From assembly GCA_900073065.1 (NCBI GenBank), contig FJOG01000030.1, positions 117,874 through 134,306 of the forward strand: DNA of 16,433 nt. The letters run 5' to 3'. Positions 8,020 through 16,433 of the stretch are shown here, piece after piece. Position numbers and translations under genes: made by a program. Below the pieces are notes generated by a model. The model ran no database searches. It worked only from the letters and a program-made list of their open reading frames with translations, and was not told the origin of the DNA. The DNA comes from Phialocephala subalpina (lineage: Eukaryota; Ascomycota; Leotiomycetes; Helotiales; Mollisiaceae). Position 1 is the stretch's first letter, and every line of letters begins with the position of its first letter.

Positions 8020-8505
8020 ATGACTTCGATGGACTGGCGACAGGTAGTGACCAGTACTAGGCATCTGTTATCATATCCACGATTCTCAAACCCTTGTATT
8101 CATCTCCTCAAATATATCACCCAAGTAATTTACGTGAAGTGAAAGTAAGGTTAAAGTCCTTTCCAGCTAAAACGGGGTAGGTGATAATGTATAACCTCTC
8201 AGCCATACCCACGCGCAATTTGTCCGATAGCGGTGCTGGCTTCACCTCTGAAAACAGACTTCTCCTCTCAAAAAGAAACGCAAAGGCTTGAAATTGAGGA
8301 GATAAAACTAGACCTCGAGTTACCGAAACATACCACTCGGTACGCAGTCAGAAAGGACGACGAGGACGAGTGGGTCGAGGCGAAAAGAATATTTACAGAG
8401 CAACTGAGGCTAGCGAAGAATCTGGGTACTCTCCTGGTCGAGCCAGTATATGGTGGGTGTCTGCCGGAAGCTGCCCTGGACAATGGTGAAGATTTCACGT
8501 TTTAG
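8020..8505 (+). CDS. Possible two-exon gene, 135 residues, unknown
   Basis: The second half (8203-8505) is clearly protein-like: it is charged and helical, with KETQRLEIEEIKLDLELP, a DDEDEWVEAKRIF segment, and ends ALDNGEDFTF. Its frame is open upstream only to a TAA at 8185 and has no ATG. An intron 8125-8202 (GTAATT to CTCAG, 78 nt) joins it in phase 0 to an exon beginning at the ATG at 8020 (MTSMDWRQVVTSTRHLLSYP). The donor and branch site are mediocre. I recognise no family. It could instead be a stray exon of the decayed gene upstream. Confidence 0.3.
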
Positions 8506-8808
8506 CTGTTTTCTTGGTTACTATCTCATCCACATTGCGGGCTGCTCTTTATTCCATTTACTCGCACAATCCAAGTGACAGACCCGACTCCAGGTGACAG
8601 AAAGTGATGTGAAAGGTCGCGTAAGACAACATTTTAGAAACTATGGGGGCTAGGTTGCACATTGGTCAATTTCATTTGAAAAAAGTGTTATTGTCCTGCT
8701 ATACAGTACCACCGAAAAGAAATGAAGCATTGCATAGTCCCGTAGATGACGTCCTCCTCATCTCTGATCACCGACATTTTCTCGTTCAACATCTCATGAA
8801 CTAGCTTA
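8506..8808. other. Spacer, no feature seen
   Basis: The sequence is AT-rich with no coding or repeat signal. It lies between the end of the plus-strand candidate and the end of the minus-strand gene, so it should contain both 3' ends. Confidence 0.4.
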
Positions 8809-9387
8809 TTATTTCCACCTCACCTTCTTCTGGCCGCGCGTCATCTCTCCCCACTTGTTCAGATCCAGCCCCTCCATACGGCCCTCCTTAAACAAGGTGA
8901 GTTGTTCAGTGATAAAATTCTGACCCGTGATGTTATGCTGAACACACAGCTTCTCGTCTCCTGCTTGAACCAGGCCGAACCATGGAACTCGAAGAAGAAA
9001 CCCATTCCCTTTGACTTTTACTTGCTCTAAAACGGTCAATAGGATCCAGCACAGTATAGTGGTCTACATACCTTGGCGCTTCAGGATAGTTTGGCAAAGA
9101 CGCCAAATTTGCTCAGGCCGCCTTCTTCGAGTGATGGATTCTGAATGTCGTCTTCTCCAGTCACGGACTGGCAGGATGAATGAGCCCCACGCCTCAGTCC
9201 AACCATCATCAGTTATCATGAAGATGAGGAGAATTTCGGCAATTTCGTGCGGCTCCCGTGAAGTATACCGCTCTATTTCAAAAACAGCACCGTCTAGCCA
9301 TTTCCATGTAGCCGGTCGAGAATCTTCTGTGACGAGAATTTCCATCAACTCCGTTAACATTTCGCATTGAATCTGAGGATACCTCAT
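8809..9387 (-). CDS. Two-exon gene, 177 residues, unknown function
   Basis: Exon 1 (9387-9072) and exon 2 (9026-8809) are joined by a 45-nt intron with GTATGT donor, TTGAC branch and TTTAG acceptor, restoring a Glu codon exactly. The protein starts MRYPQIQCEMLTELMEILV, has a helical Leu/Met-rich N-terminus, WKWLDGAVFEIERYTS, an Arg-rich stretch (RRRHSESITRRRRPEQIW), and ends in a basic tail (EMTRGQKKVRWK). It has no signal peptide or membrane segment. I do not know the family. The frame is open upstream of the chosen ATG to a TAG at 9432-9430, and beyond that it continues with coding character, so the true gene may have been longer (to about 9740) and be truncated. Confidence 0.55.
9027..9071 (-). 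other. Intron, 45 nt
   Basis: On the minus strand the donor is GTATGT, a TTGAC branch lies near the 3' end, and the acceptor is TTTAG. Splicing joins phase 1 to phase 1 (G + AG gives Glu) and removes a TAG that otherwise ends the first exon. Confidence 0.7.
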
Positions 9388-9429
9388 CGTGATGATACTA
9401 TTCAAACCAACGTGGAGATGTTCAGGTGG

Positions 9430-9748
9430 CTATGCCCAGGAGGTTCGGGGCTTAATAAGATGGCAGGTGTATAGCGACAACTATAGAAGGTTAGAGGGTC
9501 ATTTTTGGATCGTCCAACAAGGTTTTACACACCAAAATATTAGGAGGAGAACGAAAACACCGGTTACACCGTTGATGGTGGCTTGAGAGCCATTGGCCTA
9601 TATTCGAGATCGTGGCCTCACGCGCCAGCCAGAAGCCCGCAGCGCAATTGCCTTCCAACATCCTTCTGTGGATTGTCCCCGAATCTTCGTACGCTATCCA
9701 ACCGCTCTCAGTGCTAACGAGATGAGTCAGGAGAAATAGTTCCCCCAC
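9430..9748 (-). pseudogene. Upstream coding-like remnant of 8809-9387 gene
   Basis: A minus-strand frame reads ESGWIAYEDSGTIHRRMLEG, then CAAGFWLAREATISNIGQW to 9533. An intron 9532-9481 (GTGTGT, CTCTAAC, CTATAG, 52 nt) joins it in phase to LSLYTCHLIKPRTSWA. A single TAG (9432-9430) then separates this from PPEHLHVGLNSIIT leading into the downstream gene. One C-to-T change from CAG could explain the stop. No ATG near the 5' end other than the Met at about 9664 is evident. It may alternatively be 5' untranslated sequence. Confidence 0.35.
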
Positions 9749-10319
9749 CCCCTGTCAGGAGGCGGCCCTTGCTCTTCCAACCAAATCCACAAACATGGTG
9801 GCTCTCCTAGCACCACAAGATAGAAGTGGCCGCAGCAAACCCCAGAACGCGGTAGACTGACTGGTGTACTGGTGCTGGTGGCTGGGCTGACTCCAAGGTT
9901 CCCATGCTGGTTTCAGCCTAGGTGACTGAGAGCCAGAGGCTCGAAACAGGCTCTGCGGGTATCTTGAGGGTTTAAGGCTGTTTATTTCTGGTCACACCCT
10001 GTATCTGCCAATCAGTTCTGGATGGGGGTTGGATATGTGGCTCGAACTTGAAGATATCATATATGAACCTGAGACTTTGCCACCTCCTCTGGAAGTTCCC
10101 TCATGTTGCCCTCGTGTTGCCCTCATGGGGAAAAAAGCCCAGCCATTGAATTTTTGAACTGGGCTCTTTATCTTTCAAGACGAATTCAGTCCGCTCGCAC
10201 CAACAACAGCCACAGGAGCCTGTTGGGCTGCATGAGCATGAACAGGATGCAGATTTAAGCCATTGGATTGAGTGAGCGGAACATGTGCTGGTGGACTAGG
10301 AGGTACACGGCACCACCAC
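9749..10319. other. Intergenic stretch, one 20-mer repeat
   Basis: No gene was supported. The only structure noticed is the CAATCAGTTCTGGATGGGGG sequence at 10009-10028 that nearly duplicates 4561-4580, and a short run of GTTGCCCTC repeated at about 10103-10122. Confidence 0.4.
10009..10028 (+). repeat. 20-mer repeat, copy 2
   Basis: It matches 19 of 20 bases with 4561-4580 in the same orientation. The flanks diverge apart from a GGCTCGA shortly downstream of both copies. Confidence 0.45.
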
Positions 10320-10844
10320 TTATGGAGTGATCTTCGTCGTGGTCGGTTCTAGGTCGAATTTCGAGGGGCTCGAAGCATTCGAGACTCCTCCTTCCTTGTT
10401 CAACCTCGATAGCGTCTGCAGGCTCAATATTGGTACGCTTGCCACCTCTCCTGCCCTTGAAGTTTTCCTTGCATTTTCGTGATTAGTATCGTGTGATGTC
10501 CGATTGATATTGACTGGCATAAGCAACCCGATCACTAAGGTCGGACTCATGATCGGCTCGAGGCCAGACGTCGAGATTCGCTGGACGGTGAGAATCGCCG
10601 GCTCGCCTTCTGAATCGTCTGTGTCTTCTATGGATGTGTAGTTTGACAATTGGCTTCTATTCTCGAGCTCTTGTTGAGCGGTTGGTGAGCTCTGACCGTG
10701 GGTCTCTCCGCAGAGGTTCTTGTGCTGGTCAACATGGTCGTCACCTTACGACTCTCCTTCTCAAGTAACTTGCTGAGAGGCGAGAAGTGTAAGAGCATGG
10801 TCATCAGGGCCAGGATCTTCTTGTGCGATATGCTGAGATGGCAT
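10320..10844 (-). CDS. Possible two-exon gene, 159 residues, disordered
   Basis: Exon 2 (10724-10320) is open and Ser/Thr/Asp/Glu-rich, with NYTSIEDTDDSEGEPAILTV, GLEPIMSPTLVIGLLMPVNI and a C-terminus ending PTTTKITP. The frame is open on this strand from 10745. Upstream in the same frame lies an ATG at 10844 (MPSQHIAQEDPGPDDHALTL). An intron 10769-10725 (GTTACT to ACCAG, 45 nt) would remove TGA and TAA codons in between and preserve phase. The GTTACT donor is unusual and the branch site is very near the acceptor, so this may be a decayed gene instead. No domain is recognised. Confidence 0.35.
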
Positions 10845-11074
10845 AGTGGTACAGTGCCAATGGAAGACCGTGAAGAGCAGAGTATCTTAGAGGTCCAGGT
10901 TCAAATGGCAAAACATAGATCTGATCCTAACACTATGAAGCTGGACTATGACCATGACCCAAATTCACACCACGCCCATATCCCTTACTCCAGCCAGCTA
11001 GCACCTAATCGTGATTGAGAGGATGATGAAAGCTCCGAATCGCTCTCATGATTTCCCTTATCCACCAGTACTTC

Positions 11075-11278
11075 TCATTCCGCCACCGGAGTACACTCAT
11101 CGCATTCTTCTGCAACCCGTTCGGCCAAGCTCCTCGCTAGATCACGCATACACTCTCGATGTTCTGCTTCCTTTGTCCCACAATATGCTCCGCCTACAGA
11201 GCGACTCGTCCTCTTATGTTCTGTTCTCGTCCACTTGTGCCCGCACTTACAGCTCCAGTACGCTATTAAGCAGGGCAT
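11075..11278 (-). CDS. Small Cys-rich protein, 67 residues, unknown
   Basis: The ATG at 11278 opens MPCLIAYWSCKCGHKWTRTE. Further cysteines occur in AYCGTKEAEHRECMRD and EECDECTPVAE. The CxCGHKW motif plus CxxC near the end could bind zinc. The frame after the TGA (11077-11075) continues with ESDSELSSSSQSRLGASW for 29 codons, so the gene may once have been longer. No signal peptide is obvious. It lies upstream of the 10320-10844 candidate on the same strand and might be its earlier exon, but the frames differ and no convincing join was found. Confidence 0.3.
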   Translation of the reverse strand: MPCLIAYWSCKCGHKWTRTEHKRTSRSVGGAYCGTKEAEHRECMRDLARSLAERVAEECDECTPVAE

Positions 11279-11993
11279 AGTATCGCTGTTATAACTCGTG
11301 GCTCGTGTGGGTTCAAGGAATCTTAGTTCTTCCTGTTAACTGTTATTGTAAATGAAACTGTTGCAAATATAAAGCTTACCTTCTTGTGATAGAAAGATGC
11401 TGTACTTGATGTCCGACGGAGTCTGTTCTGGAGTCGTAAAGAATACTGAAAGAGGCAAAAAGAAGTGGGCTAAGTCGTCCCCGTTCCTATAAGCTAAGCA
11501 AATACTAGTCTAACTGGAAAAATCTTAAGTTGGGAGCAGGAGGCGGAGAGGCCAGCGGGCCCCAACCAATTCTGTGACTCAGTGTTTCCGTTCTCCTGCT
11601 TATTTATTGGATCGTGTTGAACGATCCAGAAATGTCCCTCCGACTCACTCTGGCGAAGCACTACGGCCCAACCGTTCCGACCCTACAAACATGTGCATAT
11701 TCATACCGTCTGTCCCCTAATGATCTGTGCACCACCCTACCCCATATTCTCCCATCGTCTCTCTTCCCGTTCAAAGCCCTCCCTCTATGGAATTCATTCC
11801 GCCATCCATCTATTGCAGACCCTTCTGCTTGTCGCAGCAGCTAACAATCACCATATCGAAATAGAGAATACCAGCGCGAAATACGAGCTCGCTATAGCAG
11901 ATTCCTTTCCTTTTCGATCAGCGAGTCAATAGGGAGTATACTACAATAGCCGCATCTCCCCAATAACTGCTCGTGAGCGAGTACCTACACGTC
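11279..11993 (+). promoter_or_regulatory. Promoter and 5' leader of DUF1752 gene
   Basis: A CT-rich stretch lies at about 11725-11795, a pattern common in promoters and leaders of filamentous fungi. Open frames at 11614-11932 start with ATG but lack coding character and are best read as leader sequence or upstream open frames. One WGATAR-type motif (TGATAG) is present near 11388. No TATA box is placed with confidence. Confidence 0.4.
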
Positions 11994-13850
11994 ATGCCTT
12001 CACGACTAGATGCGCCGGTCCTGACCATAGACGTCGGTCTCATACACAAAGTTGACACCCGAAACGTGGAGAATCTGTCCAGTATGTGGACTGGTGAGCA
12101 TTGCCTCCACTGGCATCACGCCGAGAACGCACTTACTAACAAACTCGTAGTCTTCTCACGATGCGCTGGCTCTCTCGAGGAGGGACGAAGATTAGAGAAC
12201 TTGAGTTGGAGATTATGGAATAGAGAAACGTTCTGCTGTGATCCTGTCTCTGAAGCCAACACCACAACACCAGCGATCTCCATCTCGTCGAGAAGCTCAG
12301 GAGGTCGGTACTCAACGATAGAAGTACCTAGTCTATCTGGCAGTCTCGACTCACTTCCAGATGAAGACGCTCTCGAATTCGAATCCGACCATACCTCGGC
12401 CTCCACCTCAGCTCCTCTCGACATCACTCGCCCACACATCGTCCGGCAAGACTCAGTAAGCAGCAGAAGTCGAGGTCGAGAACGTCACATCACACCTGAT
12501 GATCTAGTAAAGATGGTTATCACGATCAAGGAGAAGAAGGACCTGGAACCATTATTCCCCAGCACACAATTCAACCTTGCGCCACTTACCATCAGGGCCG
12601 AGGAATCAAAACCAGCCACTACCATCCCAGAAATTACCACATCTTCTATAGAGAGCCAGTCGTCGGTAGACACCTCCGATCGCTCGGCACAGCCAGCTTC
12701 AACCGATTCCGCAAGCGGCGCGTCGATGAGGAGCACCACGAGCGTGGTCAGGGGGTTCTCTCCATCACATGTTAGCTCTTCGTATCGATCCATCCCTCTC
12801 TTAACCGCGCCGTCTTCCACCCTTACTACCGATCTTACCGATGCACCGGCTTCCAAAGAACCTCAACCAAAGAAGCAACAAATGTCCGCTCTTGGTGGCT
12901 TATCTGGAGAAGACTCGCTCAATGAGCAACCTAGCTCGATCGACAGCAACTTGGTACCTCAACAACAGAAGAAGAAGAGCTCCATGTTCAGCTTCGGTGG
13001 ATCCTCCAACGAAGACGAAAGCTCTCTGCCACAGAAAGTACAGACCCGCAACGGACTTTCTGAGCAATACCTGACAAAGGGCAAGAAACACACATCATTT
13101 AGGGACGACGTTGCGACGCGCACTATCAACGAGGAAAGGTTTGACGACGATGTCTTCGAGTCTGATGAGGACGAGATTGACGAGAGTGCCATTGACGACG
13201 ATGATGACTCTTCAGACTGGGAGGACTCTGTCGAGGACAGTGGAAATGCCAGCATTGACGAGAAGACTTTCTTCCAACGCGTCGACTCGAGACCAAACCT
13301 GACATCGCGACGATCCTTGATCACAACAATGTTTCACCAGAACGACCGAGCGAACGCCTTAGCCAATGCTGCCGCTGCATCGAGATCGACCTCTGCACTG
13401 CAACGATCGCGAACATCGTCACCGAACGGCCCCTCGCTGGCAGCATCTCCCGACTCCGACAATGCTGCTCCTCTCATGATGAAGAAGGGTCTGAAGTCGA
13501 TCCCAGAGGCTCGACTAGAGATTCCTAGATCTGCAGCTCAGCCCATCATTCAAACTACTACGAACATGACTCCTCATCAACAAGCTCTCTCACCTCACAC
13601 AACCCGCCGGACCATGCTCGCCTCGGAGCTCACTGTAAGCCTTCGACAACACCTCCTTTGGGAACGCAAGCAGAAGTCACAAACTGCCAACGCGGTCCGG
13701 AAGCGAATACACACAGGACATGATGTTGCGAGCCTCAAGCAATACCCAGAAAAAGTATATATGAATGGAGGGGATAAGGAAGGCAACGAGTCGACCTGGA
13801 ACGAATACTATGGCCAAGGCCTTGGCGAATACCATTCTCGTGGATGGTGA
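11994..13850 (+). CDS. AreA GATA-like (DUF1752/DUF3295) regulator, 599 residues
   Basis: The start is the ATG at 11994 (MPSRLDAPVL). Exons 11994-12093 and 12151-13850 encode 599 residues. Spliced, residues about 25-60 read ENLSSMWTVFSRCAGSLEEG followed by RRLENLSWRLWNRETFCC, the DUF1752 (GATA-like AreA N-terminal) signature with LENLSWRLW. A Ser/Thr-rich region follows. Then come a conserved ITPDDLVKMVITIKEKK segment, a very acidic block (about 363-400, with DEDEIDESAIDDDDDSSDWE) and a conserved C-terminus (LASELTVSLRQHLLWERKQK, ending GEYHSRGW), together matching DUF3295. There is no GATA zinc finger, so it is not AreA itself. The family is linked by name to nitrogen regulation and related fungal regulators; a nuclear or cytoplasmic signalling role is inferred. 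Its length, frame and motifs look intact. Confidence 0.9.
   Translation: MPSRLDAPVLTIDVGLIHKVDTRNVENLSSMWTGEHCLHWHHAENALTNKLVVFSRCAGSLEEGRRLENLSWRLWNRETFCCDPVSEANTTTPAISISSRSSGGRYSTIEVPSLSGSLDSLPDEDALEFESDHTSASTSAPLDITRPHIVRQDSVSSRSRGRERHITPDDLVKMVITIKEKKDLEPLFPSTQFNLAPLTIRAEESKPATTIPEITTSSIESQSSVDTSDRSAQPASTDSASGASMRSTTSVVRGFSPSHVSSSYRSIPLLTAPSSTLTTDLTDAPASKEPQPKKQQMSALGGLSGEDSLNEQPSSIDSNLVPQQQKKKSSMFSFGGSSNEDESSLPQKVQTRNGLSEQYLTKGKKHTSFRDDVATRTINEERFDDDVFESDEDEIDESAIDDDDDSSDWEDSVEDSGNASIDEKTFFQRVDSRPNLTSRRSLITTMFHQNDRANALANAAAASRSTSALQRSRTSSPNGPSLAASPDSDNAAPLMMKKGLKSIPEARLEIPRSAAQPIIQTTTNMTPHQQALSPHTTRRTMLASELTVSLRQHLLWERKQKSQTANAVRKRIHTGHDVASLKQYPEKVYMNGGDKEGNESTWNEYYGQGLGEYHSRGW
12094..12150 (+). 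other. 57-nt intron inside DUF1752 domain
   Basis: The donor is GTGAGC, the branch site is TTACTAAC (12133-12140) and the acceptor is CTCGTAG. It has no stop and a length divisible by three, so retention would insert 19 residues between MWT and FSRC, breaking the domain without ending translation. Splicing restores the family sequence. Confidence 0.9.
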
Positions 13851-14997
13851 ACGCATATTCAAGTCGTCCTTCTCAACGTTACTTACAACATACATACAGT
13901 GGGCACAACATACGTTACATCAGCTGCACAGCTCACCATCCACGTCTAGCACTCTTGGCATAGAGGTCGAGGTGTGGATATCGGACACGACAGCATCTAA
14001 ATTAGGGTGCTTAAACTAGTATGTTGGGTTGGGGTGTTTTTTTCTGCTTTCTTGTTTTATATTATGACGTGCGTGGAACGGCCTATATATGAATAATGTT
14101 TTGGCCTTGTATCCTCCATTTTCTTCCTTGATGGGAGACCTGGTACAGGGCCTGGATACAGAGAAGAAGCAAGGGGCATACACCTTTTACTCTGATGTCA
14201 ATACTCCAGTGTGCGCTTATCTGTCAGCTTCGCTTCAAACCTCGGATCAGCTTTCCTTTACACTCGGGCAAAGAACCAATTCATGTACCTACCTCAAACA
14301 TTCATATATGGCAAGATTCTGCATTATGCATCATTGATCTGTCCCCGAACGAAAGCCCAAACAATAATGTGCTCACCGAGTGTGATAGACATGCATATTG
14401 GAATCCTTGAATTGAGTTGGTCGAGGGTCGTGCACTCCACGTCAAGGTCCTCGTTCATAAGGGTCGTAATTCACCACATTGAGAGTGATCCAGAATTCAA
14501 GGTGAAGTGGGCCTTGCCCGATGGATCAAGGATGTGTGGAAATCGTTGTTGGCGACGAGTCCTTGTATTCCAACACAAGGGGATACCTCCTCGCTCCACA
14601 ACTCACTGAATGTGAGAGCTCAGAATTTCCTCACCCAGTCATGGCTGGCATCTGTATCAGACTGAGGACAATCTGCCACGCGTCGAGTCCGCAAGGCTGA
14701 GACAGGCTCCATCCACTGACTCGTCACACCCGTCTCGACTTGTAGCAGTAGTAACAAATGGAATAGAATGATATCAAGCGCTTTCTTGGACGCCTCCACA
14801 GCCTCCCGAATTGCGCTTTCAGGGCGCCTCCTGACCACTTATATCTTCGCAACTTAGCTTGCATCAAACAATCAACTATTACGGGGTAACTTATTGGCTA
14901 GATGCCAGCTTATCAATAGTAGTGGTCGTTATCGTGACTGGTCATTCGATAACGTTGTTTGACGCCGGGGATATTGTTCGACCCGGTTGAGTCACAA
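13851..14997. other. 3' region and spacer, only weak open frames
   Basis: The stretch after the regulator's stop should hold its 3' end. Open frames at 14211-14609 (plus) and 14838-14620 (minus, RRPESAIREAVEASKKALDI) show some protein-like composition but no ATG-led gene, splice pattern or family. I regard them as unsupported. Confidence 0.4.
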
Positions 14998-15004
14998 ATG
15001 AAAG

Positions 15005-15011
15005 TATATAA
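15005..15011 (+). promoter_or_regulatory. TATA box
   Basis: TATATAA lies 53 bp upstream of the ATG at 15064, at a spacing suiting a short leader. It supports that ATG over the in-frame ATG at 14998. Confidence 0.5.
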
Positions 15012-15063
15012 GCAAGCACTATTAGCCTTTCAGTCGCAAAATCATCAGACAATTTCAACCATC

Positions 15064-15776
15064 ATGAACCGAGATCGCTTGACTGCCATTGGGCTCGGGG
15101 TTGGCGCTACTGTCTTGCATGCATACAACTTTACCAACGATCCGGGAATGACACTGTGGGCGTTGGGAACGGTCTATGTGACTTGTTCTGTGGTTGTGTA
15201 TTACCGACAACTGAGGGGGAAGAGTACTAGGGACAATATTTCCTCGGCAGATCAAGCTTTGATATCGAAGACGGACCAAGATGTGGGCTACAAAATCATT
15301 CCAGATTGGGCCAAGGTTCTACAGGCTATGGAGAGTAAGTCTACCCACAATTTCTTCCTCTGGACTCAGCATAACCATAATTAGATGAACGTCCGTCGTT
15401 GAAAGACGACCCAGAATTTCAGTCACAATTGTCAAAGTGGACAGAATTACTTGACAATTTTGAAACTGCGAAAGACTCTCAAGTTAAAGACTGGATCGAC
15501 TGTGCTCGTCGAAACAATGTCTCGGAATCTGCGATCAAGAATCTACAACTTACTACTGTGCGACACGAATCCAAGTATATCTCAAGGAGCTATCGTCGTC
15601 CAGATCCGCCAGACCGTGCTTATCACTCCAGCGAGGAGTACGAGCACGTGTTACCAGAACATGAGTGGAGTGATTGGGCATGGGATAAAAAGAGAGGTTG
15701 TTATTACCGTGCTCGAGAAGATGGTGCCGGGGGATGGGAGTATGACCACGCACCACAGGAATATGGTGATGCGTAA
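15064..15776 (+). CDS. Small membrane-anchored protein, 220 residues, unknown
   Basis: Exons 15064-15334 and 15385-15776 give 220 residues. The ATG at 15064 has A at -3. The N-terminus holds two hydrophobic segments: LTAIGLGVGATVLHAYNF (about 6-23) and MTLWALGTVYVTCSVVVYY (about 30-48), then RQLRGK, suggesting a hairpin in a membrane. The rest is soluble and charged: a helical stretch after the splice (LKDDPEFQSQLSKWTELLDN), then a C-terminal part rich in Tyr, Trp and acidic residues (HEWSDWAWDKKRGCYYRARE) that ends EYGDA. An upstream in-frame ATG at 14998 would add 22 residues. I do not recognise the family. The membrane topology is inferred. The clean intron and reading frame argue for a real gene. 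Confidence 0.7.
15335..15384 (+). other. Intron, 50 nt
   Basis: The donor is GTAAGT and the acceptor is ATTAG, with an ATAACC branch-like site near the end. It joins ATG GAG A to AT GAA CGT, giving MENERPS in phase and avoiding the stop at 15382-15384. Confidence 0.8.
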
Positions 15777-16433
15777 GGCTCCAGATGAAGAACAAAGAGT
15801 GCTCATGAGAGAGATCAGTACTACACTCCCTCCTCACAGTCACATCCAAAGGGATTGAGCATTTTTGAGCTAGAAGGGGACTCATCTAGATACTCTACGC
15901 GAGCAACTGCTCTTTTCGCAGCCATAACTTGAATGGAAGATCCTTTTCAAAATTCAATGTCAGCCTGACGAATGGCTCTATGCCCTATGGGCTTCTCCGA
16001 GTCGACCTGCCGCTGCAGAACCGGGATGATGTGACGTTTAATTCTGAGTTCAGACTGTGATCGATTTGGTGACACCTTGACTTACAAGGCTACAGGAGAA
16101 CTTCTGAATACACATAAGAAGTAGGTTGAGGGTGAGGGGCAGAACGATGTGAACATCACGGACGGTTTAGAGTAAAAATCAACTACGGGTTAGGATTTGG
16201 GCTAGGAGTCCTCTTGAACAAGGAGGAAATACAAAGTGAAATCAATTATATGCAAGTAATCAGCGAGGTGTCTCTCTGTCGTATCTGAGCAATTGAGTGG
16301 TTCAAAGTTGAGTGCTTTGGACTCATTTGCTTTGCACCAGAACCTCAATATCGGAAAAATCCAGCGCCTTTACAAGTCTACGCCAGAAACCGGCCTTGAA
16401 ACTTCATATCTCATCATTTCCTATGCAGTCCTT
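15777..16433 (+). other. Terminal stretch with exon-like fragments
   Basis: Two overlapping plus-strand frames at about 15930-16060 both look protein-like: KFNVSLTNGSMPYGLLRVDL in one and KIQCQPDEWLYALWASPSRP in the other. A later piece (VEGEGQNDVNITDGLE) ends at about 16174. No ATG, splice sites or family tie them together. The remainder to the window end shows nothing. Confidence 0.3.

Noticed and set aside
10698..11280. Plus-strand frames of 106 and 89 codons
   Set aside because: The minus strand over the same bases has better coding character (Cys-rich and acidic segments) and ATG starts.
11973..11993. Earlier GTG start for the DUF1752 gene
   Set aside because: Fungal nuclear genes start with ATG; the in-frame ATG at 11994 is the first.
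12485..13324. Minus-strand frames of 121-123 codons inside the DUF1752 gene
   Set aside because: They are mirror frames of a Ser-rich and Asp-rich coding sequence; the plus-strand family motifs decide.
15553..15885. 110-codon minus-strand frame
   Set aside because: It overlaps the second exon of the 220-residue gene, which has clean splicing and phase.

Overview
The window looks like nuclear DNA of a filamentous ascomycete (Pezizomycotina). Introns are short, mostly 45-60 nt, with GTRNGT-like donors, CTAAC-like branch sites and NAG acceptors. One gene belongs to the fungal AreA/GATA-like DUF1752 + DUF3295 family. There are long spacers and no operon-like packing. I cannot fix the species. 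No rRNA, tRNA, CRISPR or complete transposon was seen.

Layout. 1-3000 holds only small or broken exon-like pieces: a possible 97-residue gene (477-917), exon-like pieces (1242-1488), a kinase-like fragment (1733-1989) and an orphan reading frame (2003-2230). It is followed by a nested inverted repeat with a GCN4/CPC1-type site. 3097-4473 (minus) is an uninterrupted 458-residue gene of unknown function. A spacer of about 1 kb separates it from a divergently transcribed, multi-exon gene at about 5495-7575. That gene has two C2H2 zinc fingers, a CxxC zinc ribbon, an AWS-SET-postSET lysine methyltransferase unit and the first half of a forkhead domain. It may be partly decayed. 7576-8800 has a weak two-exon candidate. 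8809-9387 (minus) is a clear two-exon gene of unknown function whose upstream reading is cut by one amber codon. 10320-11278 (minus) holds weak small genes. 11994-13850 is the best gene in the window, the DUF1752/DUF3295 regulator, with a 57-nt intron inside its conserved domain. 15064-15776 is a two-exon gene for a small membrane-anchored protein with a nearby TATA box.

How they fit together. Two intact regulatory-type or unknown genes sit among decaying open frames, so this looks like an accessory, gene-poor tract. The most unusual object is the zinc finger-SET-forkhead gene, which joins a chromatin-modifying enzyme to two kinds of DNA-binding domain. Its end coincides with a perfect 13-bp hairpin. 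All splice models are read by eye, without transcript or database support.
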